In this document: positions 1-5,992 of the stretch, in pieces
Numbering within the stretch: position 1 is the first letter of the stretch
How the letters are laid out: each line of letters starts with the position of its first letter
Assembly: GCA_947631755.1 (NCBI GenBank)
Contig: CANRMO010000129.1
Location: 1-7,100, forward strand
From: an uncultured Lachnospiraceae bacterium
GTDB lineage: Bacteria > Bacillota > Clostridia > Lachnospirales > Lachnospiraceae
Direction: 5' to 3'
Length of the DNA stretch: 7,100 nucleotides
Made by a program: the position numbers and the translations under genes
Notes under the pieces: model-generated
What the model was told of the DNA's origin: nothing
The model's database searches: none
What the model saw: only the letters and a program-made list of their open reading frames with translations

Positions 1-1
1 G

Positions 2-1000
2 GCGTCCAGGGATTCCCGCATTTTTGTGTACACGCCGCCGGCGTCCAGGATGGGAAGCCGGATGGCGGTGACGGATGGGAAGAGCAAGGAAATCCTGGAA
101 AATGGACTGTTCTTTGTTTTCCCCTCTCAGGACAAAAACATTTACGTGTATGATAATTCTGGGGTGTTGAGAAACTGTATTCTCACAGAGACAGCTCACG
201 GAAAGAGGATCTATCAGGCCGGCGACAACGTAATTTACCAGGTCTCAGACACAAAATTTGCCATGGTTTCCGCGATTGGCCGGGTGACAGGGACGGCCGA
301 GGTAAAAGGGTATGGGAAGATCCGCGATTTCAGCTATGACGGGTATGACAGCGCCTACTGCCTGGTGACAAAAGGAAAAAAGGATTATCTGGTGTCCGTC
401 TCATTCAAGACCGGCGAGACAAAAAAAGTCGCTGCGTTCCCAAAGGGTGTGAGCGCCGGATCGCTGACGGATCCGTCTGGCGGCGGAGTTTATGTGTCCT
501 GTGATAAACCCGGGGGAATTATAAAATTGGATGCCCTGACAGGGAAAACGCCGAGAGTTTCGTTTGTTCTTGGCAAGAAAGAAGACTGGAAAAAAGTCGC
601 AAAGAAAAATAAATCATATAAGAAAAAGGTCGCAGAGGATCCGGCTGTTGTCCAGTGGTCCACCGCGGGGATCATTTTGAACCGGGGAAATGTCATGAAA
701 TCCGGCTCTGATAATCTGTTTTCCACATATCTTGCAGAAAATGGGAAAGGAACAGGGGTACAGTTTTCTGTTGATGAAGAAAAGAAGAGTGTGAAAATTG
801 AGCAGTCTTTTCCCACTGGCGAGAGCGGCAGCTGTTCCTGCCAGGCCTATGGAAACCATACACTGATCATGAACCTGGGAAACGGCGTGTACTCGGAATA
901 CGACAAGGAGGGGAAAGTGACGAAGAGCTTCACTGTGGGACAGCCGCTGAGCGGTGTAACCAAACTTTCCCTGAATGATATGTGTTTTTACAGTCCGTAA
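2..1000 (+). CDS. Arylsulfotransferase-like beta-propeller protein, C-terminal part (5' end outside window)
   Basis: The frame is open to the left edge, so the 332 visible residues are the C-terminal part of a longer protein. A GTG at 26 is in frame but has no ribosome binding site and is unlikely to be the start. The visible part has repeated short beta-strand units such as NIYVYDNSG, YLVSVSFKTGE, GGIIKLDALTG and VYSEYDKEGKV, typical of a beta-propeller. The last third, with LGKKEDW, then VQFSVDEEKKSVK, SFPTGESGS and EYDKEGKVTKSF, follows the order I recall for ASST-family proteins of Lachnospiraceae. ASST enzymes move sulfate between phenolic compounds and are usually secreted or surface-anchored; no signal peptide can be checked here. 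A Lys-rich stretch lies at about 575-635. The Gln-His pair expected after the conserved Trp is not seen (WSTAGI instead), so activity is doubtful. The family call is from remembered patterns only; another propeller protein remains possible. Confidence 0.5.
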   Translation, partial: ASRDSRIFVYTPPASRMGSRMAVTDGKSKEILENGLFFVFPSQDKNIYVYDNSGVLRNCILTETAHGKRIYQAGDNVIYQVSDTKFAMVSAIGRVTGTAEVKGYGKIRDFSYDGYDSAYCLVTKGKKDYLVSVSFKTGETKKVAAFPKGVSAGSLTDPSGGGVYVSCDKPGGIIKLDALTGKTPRVSFVLGKKEDWKKVAKKNKSYKKKVAEDPAVVQWSTAGIILNRGNVMKSGSDNLFSTYLAENGKGTGVQFSVDEEKKSVKIEQSFPTGESGSCSCQAYGNHTLIMNLGNGVYSEYDKEGKVTKSFTVGQPLSGVTKLSLNDMCFYSP

Positions 1001-1064
1001 TAGTCATTTTGTACATTTTTTTGGAAAAATAATGAAAAAAGTTTACAAAATTCACAAAAAACAG

Positions 1065-1094
1065 TTGAGATTATATGCCCATAAGTTGTATAAT
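1065..1094 (+). promoter_or_regulatory. Sigma-A type promoter of the transaldolase-transketolase operon
   Basis: TTGAGA at 1065-1070 (4 of 6 consensus) and a perfect TATAAT at 1089-1094 are separated by 18 bp. Transcription would start near 1101, giving a leader of about 30 bases before the transaldolase start. The region upstream is rich in A and T runs, which often strengthens promoters in Firmicutes. It is the only good promoter seen before the three-gene operon. Confidence 0.75.
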
Positions 1095-1102
1095 GGGTAT
1101 AT
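1073..1102. promoter_or_regulatory. 30-bp dyad over the -10 region, candidate operator
   Basis: ATATGCCCAT at 1073-1082 and ATGGGTATAT at 1093-1102 are inverted copies with 9 of 10 positions matching, separated by 10 bp. The half-site centres are 20 bp apart, about two helical turns, as expected for a dimeric DNA-binding protein on one DNA face. It covers the promoter spacer, the -10 box and the likely start site, so a bound protein would block RNA polymerase. Most of it lies upstream of the likely transcript start, so an RNA hairpin is unlikely to be its role. No known operator consensus is recognised. Confidence 0.45.
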
Positions 1103-1133
1103 GAAATAAAATTACATTTAGGAGGTTGCATGT

Positions 1134-1793
1134 ATGAGATTTTTTGTTGACACGGGTAAGATTGAGGACATTAAGAAAGCAAATGATATGGGTGTGATTT
1201 GCGGCGTTACGACAAATCCTTCCCTGATCGCTAAAGAGGGGGGAAAAACACAGGAAGAGATTTTGAAAGAGATCGCCTCCATCGTAGACGGGCCGATCAG
1301 CGGTGAGGTGAAAGCAACTACTGTTGACGCGGAAGGAATGATCGCAGAGGGGCGTGAGATCGCAAAACTCCATGAGAATATGGTAGTTAAAATTCCGATG
1401 ACCGTTGAGGGGCTGAAAGCTACAAAAGTTCTGACAAGTGAGGGGATCCGGGTAAATGTGACACTGATCTTCACGGCAAACCAGGCACTTCTCGCAGCAA
1501 GGGCAGGCGCTACTTATGTATCCCCGTTCCTTGGCCGTCTGGATGATATCTCACAGCCGGGCATTGACCTGATCCGCGACATTGCAGAAATTTTTGCGAT
1601 CAATGATGATATTGATACACAGATCATCGCTGCCAGTGTGCGCAATCCGATCCATGTCACAGACTGTGCGCTTGCCGGGGCAGATATCGCAACAGTTCCT
1701 TACAGTGTAATTGAGCAGATGACAAAACATCCGCTGACCGATGCAGGTATTGAGAAATTCCAGAAAGATTACATCTCTGTATTCGGCGAGTAG
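1134..1793 (+). CDS. tal: Transaldolase (short, FSA/TalC-like family)
   Basis: A 219-residue TIM-barrel aldolase that transfers a dihydroxyacetone unit between sugar phosphates (sedoheptulose 7-phosphate plus glyceraldehyde 3-phosphate to erythrose 4-phosphate plus fructose 6-phosphate) in the cytosol. The Schiff-base lysine is K86 in VVKIP. Other visible active-site residues are D6, N28 in TTNPS, E58 in SGEV, N108 and T110 in RVNVT, S130, F132 and R135 in SPFLGR, and S168 and R170 in ASVRN. Glu at 58 and Phe at 132 are the transaldolase states; fructose-6-phosphate aldolase has Gln and Tyr there, so transaldolase is the better name despite the short length. The ATG at 1134 follows AGGAGG (1120-1125) by 8 bases. 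It is first in an operon with the split transketolase, its pathway partner, 39 bp downstream. Length is normal for the short family. Confidence 0.95.
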   Translation: MRFFVDTGKIEDIKKANDMGVICGVTTNPSLIAKEGGKTQEEILKEIASIVDGPISGEVKATTVDAEGMIAEGREIAKLHENMVVKIPMTVEGLKATKVLTSEGIRVNVTLIFTANQALLAARAGATYVSPFLGRLDDISQPGIDLIRDIAEIFAINDDIDTQIIAASVRNPIHVTDCALAGADIATVPYSVIEQMTKHPLTDAGIEKFQKDYISVFGE

Positions 1794-1832
1794 GGAACAG
1801 AGTTTTTAAAACGAAATAAAAGGAGATTATAT

Positions 1833-2669
1833 ATGAACAAGTTAGAGCTTCAGAAGAAAGCTGTTGAGGTTCGCAAGGGCATCGTGACTGCCGTGCACAG
1901 CGCAAAGTCCGGCCACCCGGGCGGCTCTCTGTCAGCGGCTGACATTTATACATATCTCTTCTTTGAAGAGTTAAATATCGATCCTGAGAATCCGGACAAG
2001 CCGGACCGTGACCGCTTTGTGCTGAGTAAGGGGCACACAGCTCCGGGGTATTACTCAACTCTGGCAAACAGGGGATTTTTCCCGGTAGAGGATCTGCCTA
2101 CGCTCCGCCATGTCGGCTCCTATCTGCAGGGCCATCCGGACAAGAAACATATTCCGGGAGTGGATATGTCCAGCGGTTCTCTCGGACAGGGGATATCTGC
2201 CGCTGTGGGCATGGCCCTCTCGGCTAAACTCAGCGGGGACTCCTACCGTGTGTACACGCTGTTGGGCGATGGAGAGATCCAGGAGGGACAGGTCTGGGAG
2301 GCTGCTATGTTTGCCGGACACAGAAAACTGGATAACTTTGTGGCGATCGTGGACAACAACGGACTGCAGATTGACGGCGCGGTGGATGAGGTCTGCTCAC
2401 CGTATCCGATCGATGAGAAATTCAAGGCATTTAATTTCCACGTGATCAATGTTGACGGGCACGATTATGATGCCCTGAAAGCGGCCTTCGATGAGGCAAA
2501 GGCCACGAAGGGACAGCCGACGGCCATCATTGCCAAAACTACAAAAGGAAAAGGTGTTTCCTTTATGGAGAACCAGGTGAGCTGGCACGGCACTGCTCCG
2601 AACGATGAGCAGTATGCCCAGGCCATGGAAGATTTGAAGAAAGCAGGTGAGTCTTTATGTCAGAAGTAA
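1833..2669 (+). CDS. Transketolase, N-terminal (thiamine diphosphate-binding) subunit
   Basis: This 278-residue protein is the first half of a split transketolase, which moves a two-carbon ketol unit between sugar phosphates in the non-oxidative pentose phosphate pathway. It carries the PP domain that binds the diphosphate of thiamine diphosphate and a divalent metal. Visible motifs are SGHPGG (26-31), LSKGHTAPGYY (64-74), GHPD (100-103), SGSLGQG (114-120), and the thiamine diphosphate motif from GDGE (145-148) to NN (175-176), followed by GLQIDG. WHG at 251-253 matches a conserved active-site histidine region. The ATG follows AGGAG (1821-1825) by 7 bases. The gene sits 39 bp after transaldolase and overlaps the C-terminal subunit gene by 13 bases, which suits 1:1 assembly. 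Length is usual for this subunit. Confidence 0.97.
   Translation: MNKLELQKKAVEVRKGIVTAVHSAKSGHPGGSLSAADIYTYLFFEELNIDPENPDKPDRDRFVLSKGHTAPGYYSTLANRGFFPVEDLPTLRHVGSYLQGHPDKKHIPGVDMSSGSLGQGISAAVGMALSAKLSGDSYRVYTLLGDGEIQEGQVWEAAMFAGHRKLDNFVAIVDNNGLQIDGAVDEVCSPYPIDEKFKAFNFHVINVDGHDYDALKAAFDEAKATKGQPTAIIAKTTKGKGVSFMENQVSWHGTAPNDEQYAQAMEDLKKAGESLCQK
2645..2650 (+). promoter_or_regulatory. Ribosome binding site of transketolase C subunit, inside the upstream gene
   Basis: AGGTGA lies 6 bases before the ATG at 2657 and within the last codons of the N-terminal subunit gene. It supports this start and implies translational coupling of the two subunits. Confidence 0.65.
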
Positions 2670-3598
2670 AAAAGATCGCAACTCGCGAGAGCTACGGCAA
2701 TGCATTGGCGGAGCTGGGCGCAGAGTTTGATAACCTTGTAGTGTTGGATGCCGACCTTGCTGCTGCCACAAAGACTGGCATATTTAAGAAGGCTTTTCCG
2801 GACCGCCACATTGACTGCGGCATCGCTGAGTGCAATATGATGGGCATTGCGGCCGGTATTGCAACAACAGGCAAAGTTCCCTTTGCCAGTTCCTTTGCTA
2901 TGTTTGCCGCAGGCCGTGCTTTTGAGCAGGTTCGCAATTCCATTGCATATCCGCAGTTAAATGTAAAGATTGGAGCTACCCATGCGGGCATCTCCGTGGG
3001 CGAGGATGGCGCTACTCATCAGTGCAATGAGGATGTGGCGTTGATGCGCACGATCCCGGGCATGACAGTTGTTGTCCCCTCGGACGATGTGGAGGCAAAA
3101 GCGGCTGTCCGCGCTGCATATCTGCATGAGGGACCAGTCTATCTCCGTTTCGGAAGGCTGGCTGTTCCGGTGATCAACGACAAACCGGATTATAAATTTG
3201 AACTCGGCAAAGGTGTTGTACTCCGCGAAGGCAAAGATGTGACGATCGTCGCTTCCGGACTTCCGGTGGCAAACTGCCTGGAGGCGGCTGAGAAACTTGC
3301 TGCCGACGGCATTGATGCAAAAGTGGTCAACATCCATACGATCAAACCTCTGGACGAGGATCTGATCGTGGCGTCTGCCAAAGAGACAGGCAAAGTCGTG
3401 ACCGTTGAGGAACATTCCGTGATCGGCGGCCTCGGCAGTGCCGTGTGTGATGTGCTCTCAGAGAAAGCGCCTACCCCGGTGTGCAAGATCGGAGTGAACG
3501 ATGTATTTGGCGAGTCAGGCCCGGCTGTAGAGCTCGTTAAGAAATATGGACTCGATGCAGACAGTATTTACGCAAAAGTAAAAGAGTTTGTGGGATAG
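2657..3598 (+). CDS. Transketolase, C-terminal (pyrimidine-binding) subunit
   Basis: This 313-residue protein is the second half of the split transketolase, with the Pyr domain (about 1-165) and the C-terminal regulatory-type domain (about 185-313). CGIAECNMMGIAAG (54-67) holds E58, the glutamate that activates the thiamine ring. FASSFAMFAAGRAFEQVRN (77-94) and THAGISVGEDGATHQ (108-122) are family hallmarks at the active site, and YLRFGR (about 160-165) is the conserved phosphate-binding region. The C-terminal domain shows VTVEEHSVIGGLGSAV and GVNDVFGESG. The start at 2657 overlaps the N-subunit gene by 13 bases, with a site AGGTGA 6 bases upstream. It could be confused with the beta subunit of 2-oxoacid dehydrogenases or DXP synthase, but the neighbour and motifs fit transketolase. 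Together the two subunits form the active heterotetramer in the cytosol. Confidence 0.97.
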   Translation: MSEVKKIATRESYGNALAELGAEFDNLVVLDADLAAATKTGIFKKAFPDRHIDCGIAECNMMGIAAGIATTGKVPFASSFAMFAAGRAFEQVRNSIAYPQLNVKIGATHAGISVGEDGATHQCNEDVALMRTIPGMTVVVPSDDVEAKAAVRAAYLHEGPVYLRFGRLAVPVINDKPDYKFELGKGVVLREGKDVTIVASGLPVANCLEAAEKLAADGIDAKVVNIHTIKPLDEDLIVASAKETGKVVTVEEHSVIGGLGSAVCDVLSEKAPTPVCKIGVNDVFGESGPAVELVKKYGLDADSIYAKVKEFVG

Positions 3599-3614
3599 AG
3601 TAATTAAATCGGAT

Positions 3615-3637
3615 TCCACTGCCTGGAAAACGGTGGA
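3615..3637 (+). terminator. Small hairpin after transketolase, possible weak terminator
   Basis: TCCACTG (3615-3621) pairs with CGGTGGA (3631-3637), 7 bp with one G-T wobble and a 9-base loop, 16 bases after the transketolase stop. The following bases are TGATATATAAAAAAG, with no run of T, so classical Rho-independent termination on the + strand is weakly supported. Confidence 0.25.
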
Positions 3638-3655
3638 TGATATATAAAAAAGCAA

Positions 3656-3807
3656 GTTCGGCACCTAGGTTTGCCGGATATGCAATCCAGAAGAGTACGA
3701 TTTTGGCCAAAGATCTTCCTGGACTTCGGTTCCAGCGGAGAATTGGCTGAAATCGTATTCTTTCTATTTATGGTGATTTTGAAATTGGATTGAAGGGAAT
3801 CCGGTTT
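3656..3807 (+). ncRNA. Candidate structured RNA: three hairpins, central one about 32 bp with UUCG loop
   Basis: On the + strand, three hairpins follow each other. Hairpin A pairs 3656-3663 with 3672-3679 (8 bp). Hairpin B pairs 3690-3710 with 3743-3763 without a break (21 bp, four of them G-U), then 3714-3718 with 3737-3741, then 3719-3724 with 3729-3735 around one bulged base, closing with a C(UUCG)G tetraloop at 3724-3729. Hairpin C pairs 3782-3791 with 3798-3807 (10 bp). Nine pairs are G-U on this strand and would be A-C on the other, which points to a + strand transcript. A competing fold pairs 3683-3689 with 3786-3792 and 3673-3679 with 3799-3805, opening A and C. It could be a non-coding RNA, a leader of the exporter operon, a 3' UTR structure of the transketolase message, or a mobile repeat. 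No known RNA family is recognised. Confidence 0.5.
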
Positions 3808-3842
3808 GTTGAAAAATATTGTCTGTAAACAAGGCATACCTA
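3666..3842. repeat. Imperfect inverted repeat bounding the structured block (possible MITE)
   Basis: TAGGTTTGCC (3666-3675) and GGCATACCTA (3833-3842) are inverted copies matching at 9 of 10 positions, and they enclose the hairpin block in 177 bp. If the outer TA on each side were a target duplication, the ends would be GGTTTGCC and GGCATACC, as in small non-autonomous elements of Tc1/IS630 type. There is only one copy in the window, so this is a suggestion from symmetry alone. Confidence 0.25.
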
Positions 3843-3872
3843 TGACAAATGTAATGCCAGAAATATATCGGA

Positions 3873-3918
3873 AGTCACTTTTCCTCTGCTGTGGACTGAG
3901 TTATACTTAAAATATAGA
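3873..3918 (+). promoter_or_regulatory. Likely promoter region of the ABC exporter operon
   Basis: Two possible -10 boxes are present: TATACT (3902-3907) and TAAAAT (3908-3913), each matching 5 of 6. Neither has a good -35 box at the usual 16-18 bp distance. Just upstream is an imperfect dyad, AGTCAC (3873-3878) and GTGGACT (3891-3897), that could bind a regulator. A weak -35 with a nearby dyad would suit activator-dependent expression, but the evidence is thin. Confidence 0.3.
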
Positions 3919-3939
3919 AAGTAAAAAAGGGGGATTGGC

Positions 3940-4887
3940 GTGAAAGAATTTCTTGCTGTAAAAAATTTAGTGAAAAATTATGGCGATTTCTGCGCGGTGG
4001 ATCATCTCAGTTTTTCCGTTTATGAGGGGGAGATTTTCGGACTACTGGGCCCGAATGGCGCGGGGAAATCGACGATTATGAATGTGATAAATTCACTTGC
4101 TGGTTTTAGTAAGGGAAGCGTCACCATTGCCGGCGCGGATATCATGAGGGATAAAGAGGGGATCAAGCGAAAGATTGGCATGGTGCCACAGGAAATTGCG
4201 CTGTATCCCTTTTTGTCCGCAGAGGAAAATGTGCGCTTTTTTGCGTCTCTCTATGGATTGAAGGGAAGGGAGCTGGCGGCGGCCGCAGAGGAGGCTCTCG
4301 GATTTGTGGGCTTGTCTGACCGCGCGAAAATGAGGCCCGGGAAAATGTCGGGGGGGATGCAGCGCCGTCTGAACATTGCCTGCGGAATTGCCCACAACCC
4401 TGAACTCATCATTATGGATGAGCCGACGGTAGGTGTTGACGCCCAGTCGAGAGAACATATTCTAAATTCTGTCAAAATTCTGCGCGAGCGCGGGGCAACC
4501 GTCGTTTATACGTCTCATTATATGAATGAAGTGGAGGAGATCTGTGACAGGATTGCGATAATCGATCACGGACAGCTTGTGGCGTGTGGCACAGAGCGGG
4601 AGCTCATTGCCCTGGTGAGTGAGGGCACATGTCTCAGAATACAGACAAAGATTCCTCTGGATTTCAATATAAAAGAGTTTATCGGCGAATTGACAAAACT
4701 TCCGGATGTAAAGAGAGGAAGCGCGGATGAAAATGGGATCGTCCTTGAGGTGGGGAGCACCTGCCATGACTATACGTTTATTTTGGAAAGACTGCAAAAG
4801 CGCGGCCTGCCTCTGATGGGATTTTCCTCCCAGTCGATGAATCTTGAGGATGTGTTTATTGCCATGACAGGCAGAGAGCTGAGGTGA
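3940..4887 (+). CDS. ABC-2 type exporter, ATP-binding protein
   Basis: This 315-residue protein is the nucleotide-binding subunit that powers the two permeases encoded downstream, at the cytoplasmic face of the membrane. Visible motifs are the Walker A GPNGAGKST (37-45), Q-loop Q84 in MVPQE, signature MSGGMQRR (136-143), Walker B LIIMDEP (156-162) with catalytic E161, D-loop VGVD (164-167) and H-loop H193 in TSHYMNEVEE. After about residue 225 comes an accessory C-terminal domain ending in NLEDVFIAMTGREL, the typical tail of the DrrA/NatA/CcmA-like exporter ATPases. The start is GTG at 3940, preceded by a G-rich site (AAGGGGG, ending 3933) at 6 bases; starting here keeps the usual N-terminal strand (FLAVKNLVKNYG). 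The gap to the first permease gene is 4 bases. Substrate is unknown; drugs, peptides, lipids or ions are handled by relatives. Confidence 0.95.
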   Translation: MKEFLAVKNLVKNYGDFCAVDHLSFSVYEGEIFGLLGPNGAGKSTIMNVINSLAGFSKGSVTIAGADIMRDKEGIKRKIGMVPQEIALYPFLSAEENVRFFASLYGLKGRELAAAAEEALGFVGLSDRAKMRPGKMSGGMQRRLNIACGIAHNPELIIMDEPTVGVDAQSREHILNSVKILRERGATVVYTSHYMNEVEEICDRIAIIDHGQLVACGTERELIALVSEGTCLRIQTKIPLDFNIKEFIGELTKLPDVKRGSADENGIVLEVGSTCHDYTFILERLQKRGLPLMGFSSQSMNLEDVFIAMTGRELR

Positions 4888-4891
4888 TGGC

Positions 4892-5992
4892 ATGCGTAAT
4901 ATCATTTTGAATGAAATCCGTTCTTATCTGCGCAGCGGATCTAATCTGTTTTTTACGATATTTTTTCCATGCGCCTGCGTGTTTTTTCTGGGAACATTCC
5001 TCGAATCGGTGGAAGTGTCCGACGAAGTGGTGGGGGAGCTGTCTGTAGTCTACTGCACAGACGGGGGGGATGCAGCTTCTGCCGCCGCCTTTGAGGAATT
5101 TATAAATGCTCTTGGGAGCAGTGGAACACTGACCGCCAAAAAAATAAACGGGGAGAGCATAGACGGATTTGACAGAGATACTTTCTCTGCAGCGGTGGAG
5201 CTGAGCGGTCTGGATATCAGGATTTACGGTGGAAATGACAAAATAAAAAACCGCACCCTCAAGGCCATCTTCGACAGCTACAGCCAGACAGCCGCGGCTT
5301 ATGCGTCCGCTGCTTCAGTCAATCCTGCGGGTCTCACGGAGGTGAGAGATCTGGATGGGAGTTATGCAGCGCGCAAAGATCTGGGTACAAACCGCTCGAT
5401 GATGGATTACTATGCGGTGACAATGGCGGTCATGATCCTGTTTATGGGTTCCTGTATAGGAGGTGCGGGGTGTTATACAGAGGAGCATGAACTCTCCACG
5501 ATTGCCCGTCTCGATGCATCTCCGGTCAGCAGGACGGCGGTGTTTTTGGGGAAAATAGCCGGGTCGCTGCCGATGGTGCTGATCCAGACCGCGTCTGTTA
5601 TGCTTGCGAGTACGCTTCTGTTCGGCGCGCACTACTGCCGAACCTTTTCGGGGAATTTTCTTCTGGCGGCTCTTTTTATTAGCGCATCGCTGGCGGCGCT
5701 TTCCGTGGGTGTGCTGCTGAGTCTAGTTTTTCCCCGCATACCGTCAAATCTTGTGATCATGCCGGTGCTCTGGGGTGCCATGTTCCTCTCAGGAACATTT
5801 GCGATGGATATTTATGTGAGAGGGCTGACGGAATGTATGCCCATGTATATCATACAGCGGGCGGCCTTTGATCTGACCGTATTCGGAAGGCCGGAAAAGG
5901 CAGTCCGCGCGATTGCGGTGTCGCTCCTGGTTTTTGCTGTGATGTTCTTTTTTGGCTTGATTAAGACAAATGCAAGGAGGAAAAATTTTTGA
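4892..5992 (+). CDS. ABC-2 type exporter, permease subunit 1
   Basis: This 366-residue membrane protein forms half of the export channel. Topology by eye: one N-terminal membrane segment (about 20-37), a long extracytoplasmic domain (about 38-170), then five segments at about 172-194, 216-245, 256-280, 284-305 and 338-357. This is the ABC2_membrane_3 layout. MFLSGTF (297-303) matches the conserved LSG-x-F-type motif before the last extracellular loop, and the positive C-terminal tail (KTNARRKNF) should be cytoplasmic. The ATG at 4892 uses GAGGTGA (4881-4887), which itself includes the stop of the ATPase gene, so the two are translationally coupled. The frame overlaps the next permease gene by 4 bases. 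The product probably pairs with that second permease as a heterodimer. Substrate not predictable. Confidence 0.92.
   Translation: MRNIILNEIRSYLRSGSNLFFTIFFPCACVFFLGTFLESVEVSDEVVGELSVVYCTDGGDAASAAAFEEFINALGSSGTLTAKKINGESIDGFDRDTFSAAVELSGLDIRIYGGNDKIKNRTLKAIFDSYSQTAAAYASAASVNPAGLTEVRDLDGSYAARKDLGTNRSMMDYYAVTMAVMILFMGSCIGGAGCYTEEHELSTIARLDASPVSRTAVFLGKIAGSLPMVLIQTASVMLASTLLFGAHYCRTFSGNFLLAALFISASLAALSVGVLLSLVFPRIPSNLVIMPVLWGAMFLSGTFAMDIYVRGLTECMPMYIIQRAAFDLTVFGRPEKAVRAIAVSLLVFAVMFFFGLIKTNARRKNF
5975..5980 (+). promoter_or_regulatory. Ribosome binding site that fixes the TTG start of permease 2
   Basis: A perfect AGGAGG lies 8 bases before the TTG at 5989, inside the last codons of permease 1. 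No ATG or GTG is at the right distance in the downstream frame, so this site decides the start. Confidence 0.8.

Larger units (their letters stand above)
1001..1119. other. Intergenic region carrying the tal-tkt promoter
   Basis: This 119-bp AT-rich gap holds the promoter and the dyad described separately. I see no GC-rich hairpin followed by a T run that would end transcription of the upstream gene; the run of T at about 1015-1021 pairs only with a short A run and forms an A/T-only stem. Confidence 0.7.
3599..3939. other. 341-bp intergenic region without a credible gene
   Basis: It holds, in order, a small hairpin, a block of strong dyad symmetry (candidate structured RNA or small element), and the AT-rich region upstream of the exporter genes. 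A 77-codon open frame on the minus strand (3604-3837) crosses the dyad and has no convincing ribosome binding site or protein-like composition, so it is not called. Confidence 0.8.

Noticed and set aside
26..28. GTG as the true start of the first gene
   Set aside because: The frame continues upstream to the edge, there is no ribosome binding site before 26, and the protein would begin in the middle of a propeller.
1015..1035. T run followed by A run after the first gene, possible terminator
   Set aside because: The stem would be almost purely A/T with a very short loop and no GC core, so it does not resemble a Rho-independent terminator.
1657..2067. 136-codon open frame on the minus strand across the tal-tkt junction, and similar antisense frames elsewhere
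   Set aside because: These mirror well-supported + strand genes, show no protein family features and have no ribosome binding sites; they are antisense shadows.
3659..3676. Minus-strand hairpin followed by a T run (complement of 3645-3650) as a terminator for a leftward gene
   Set aside because: No leftward gene precedes it, the stem is only 5 perfect pairs on that strand, and the T run starts several bases after the stem.
3604..3837. 77-codon open frame on the minus strand in the intergenic region
   Set aside because: It lies over the hairpin block, has no clear ribosome binding site, and its translation shows no recognisable domain; the dyad symmetry explains the sequence better.
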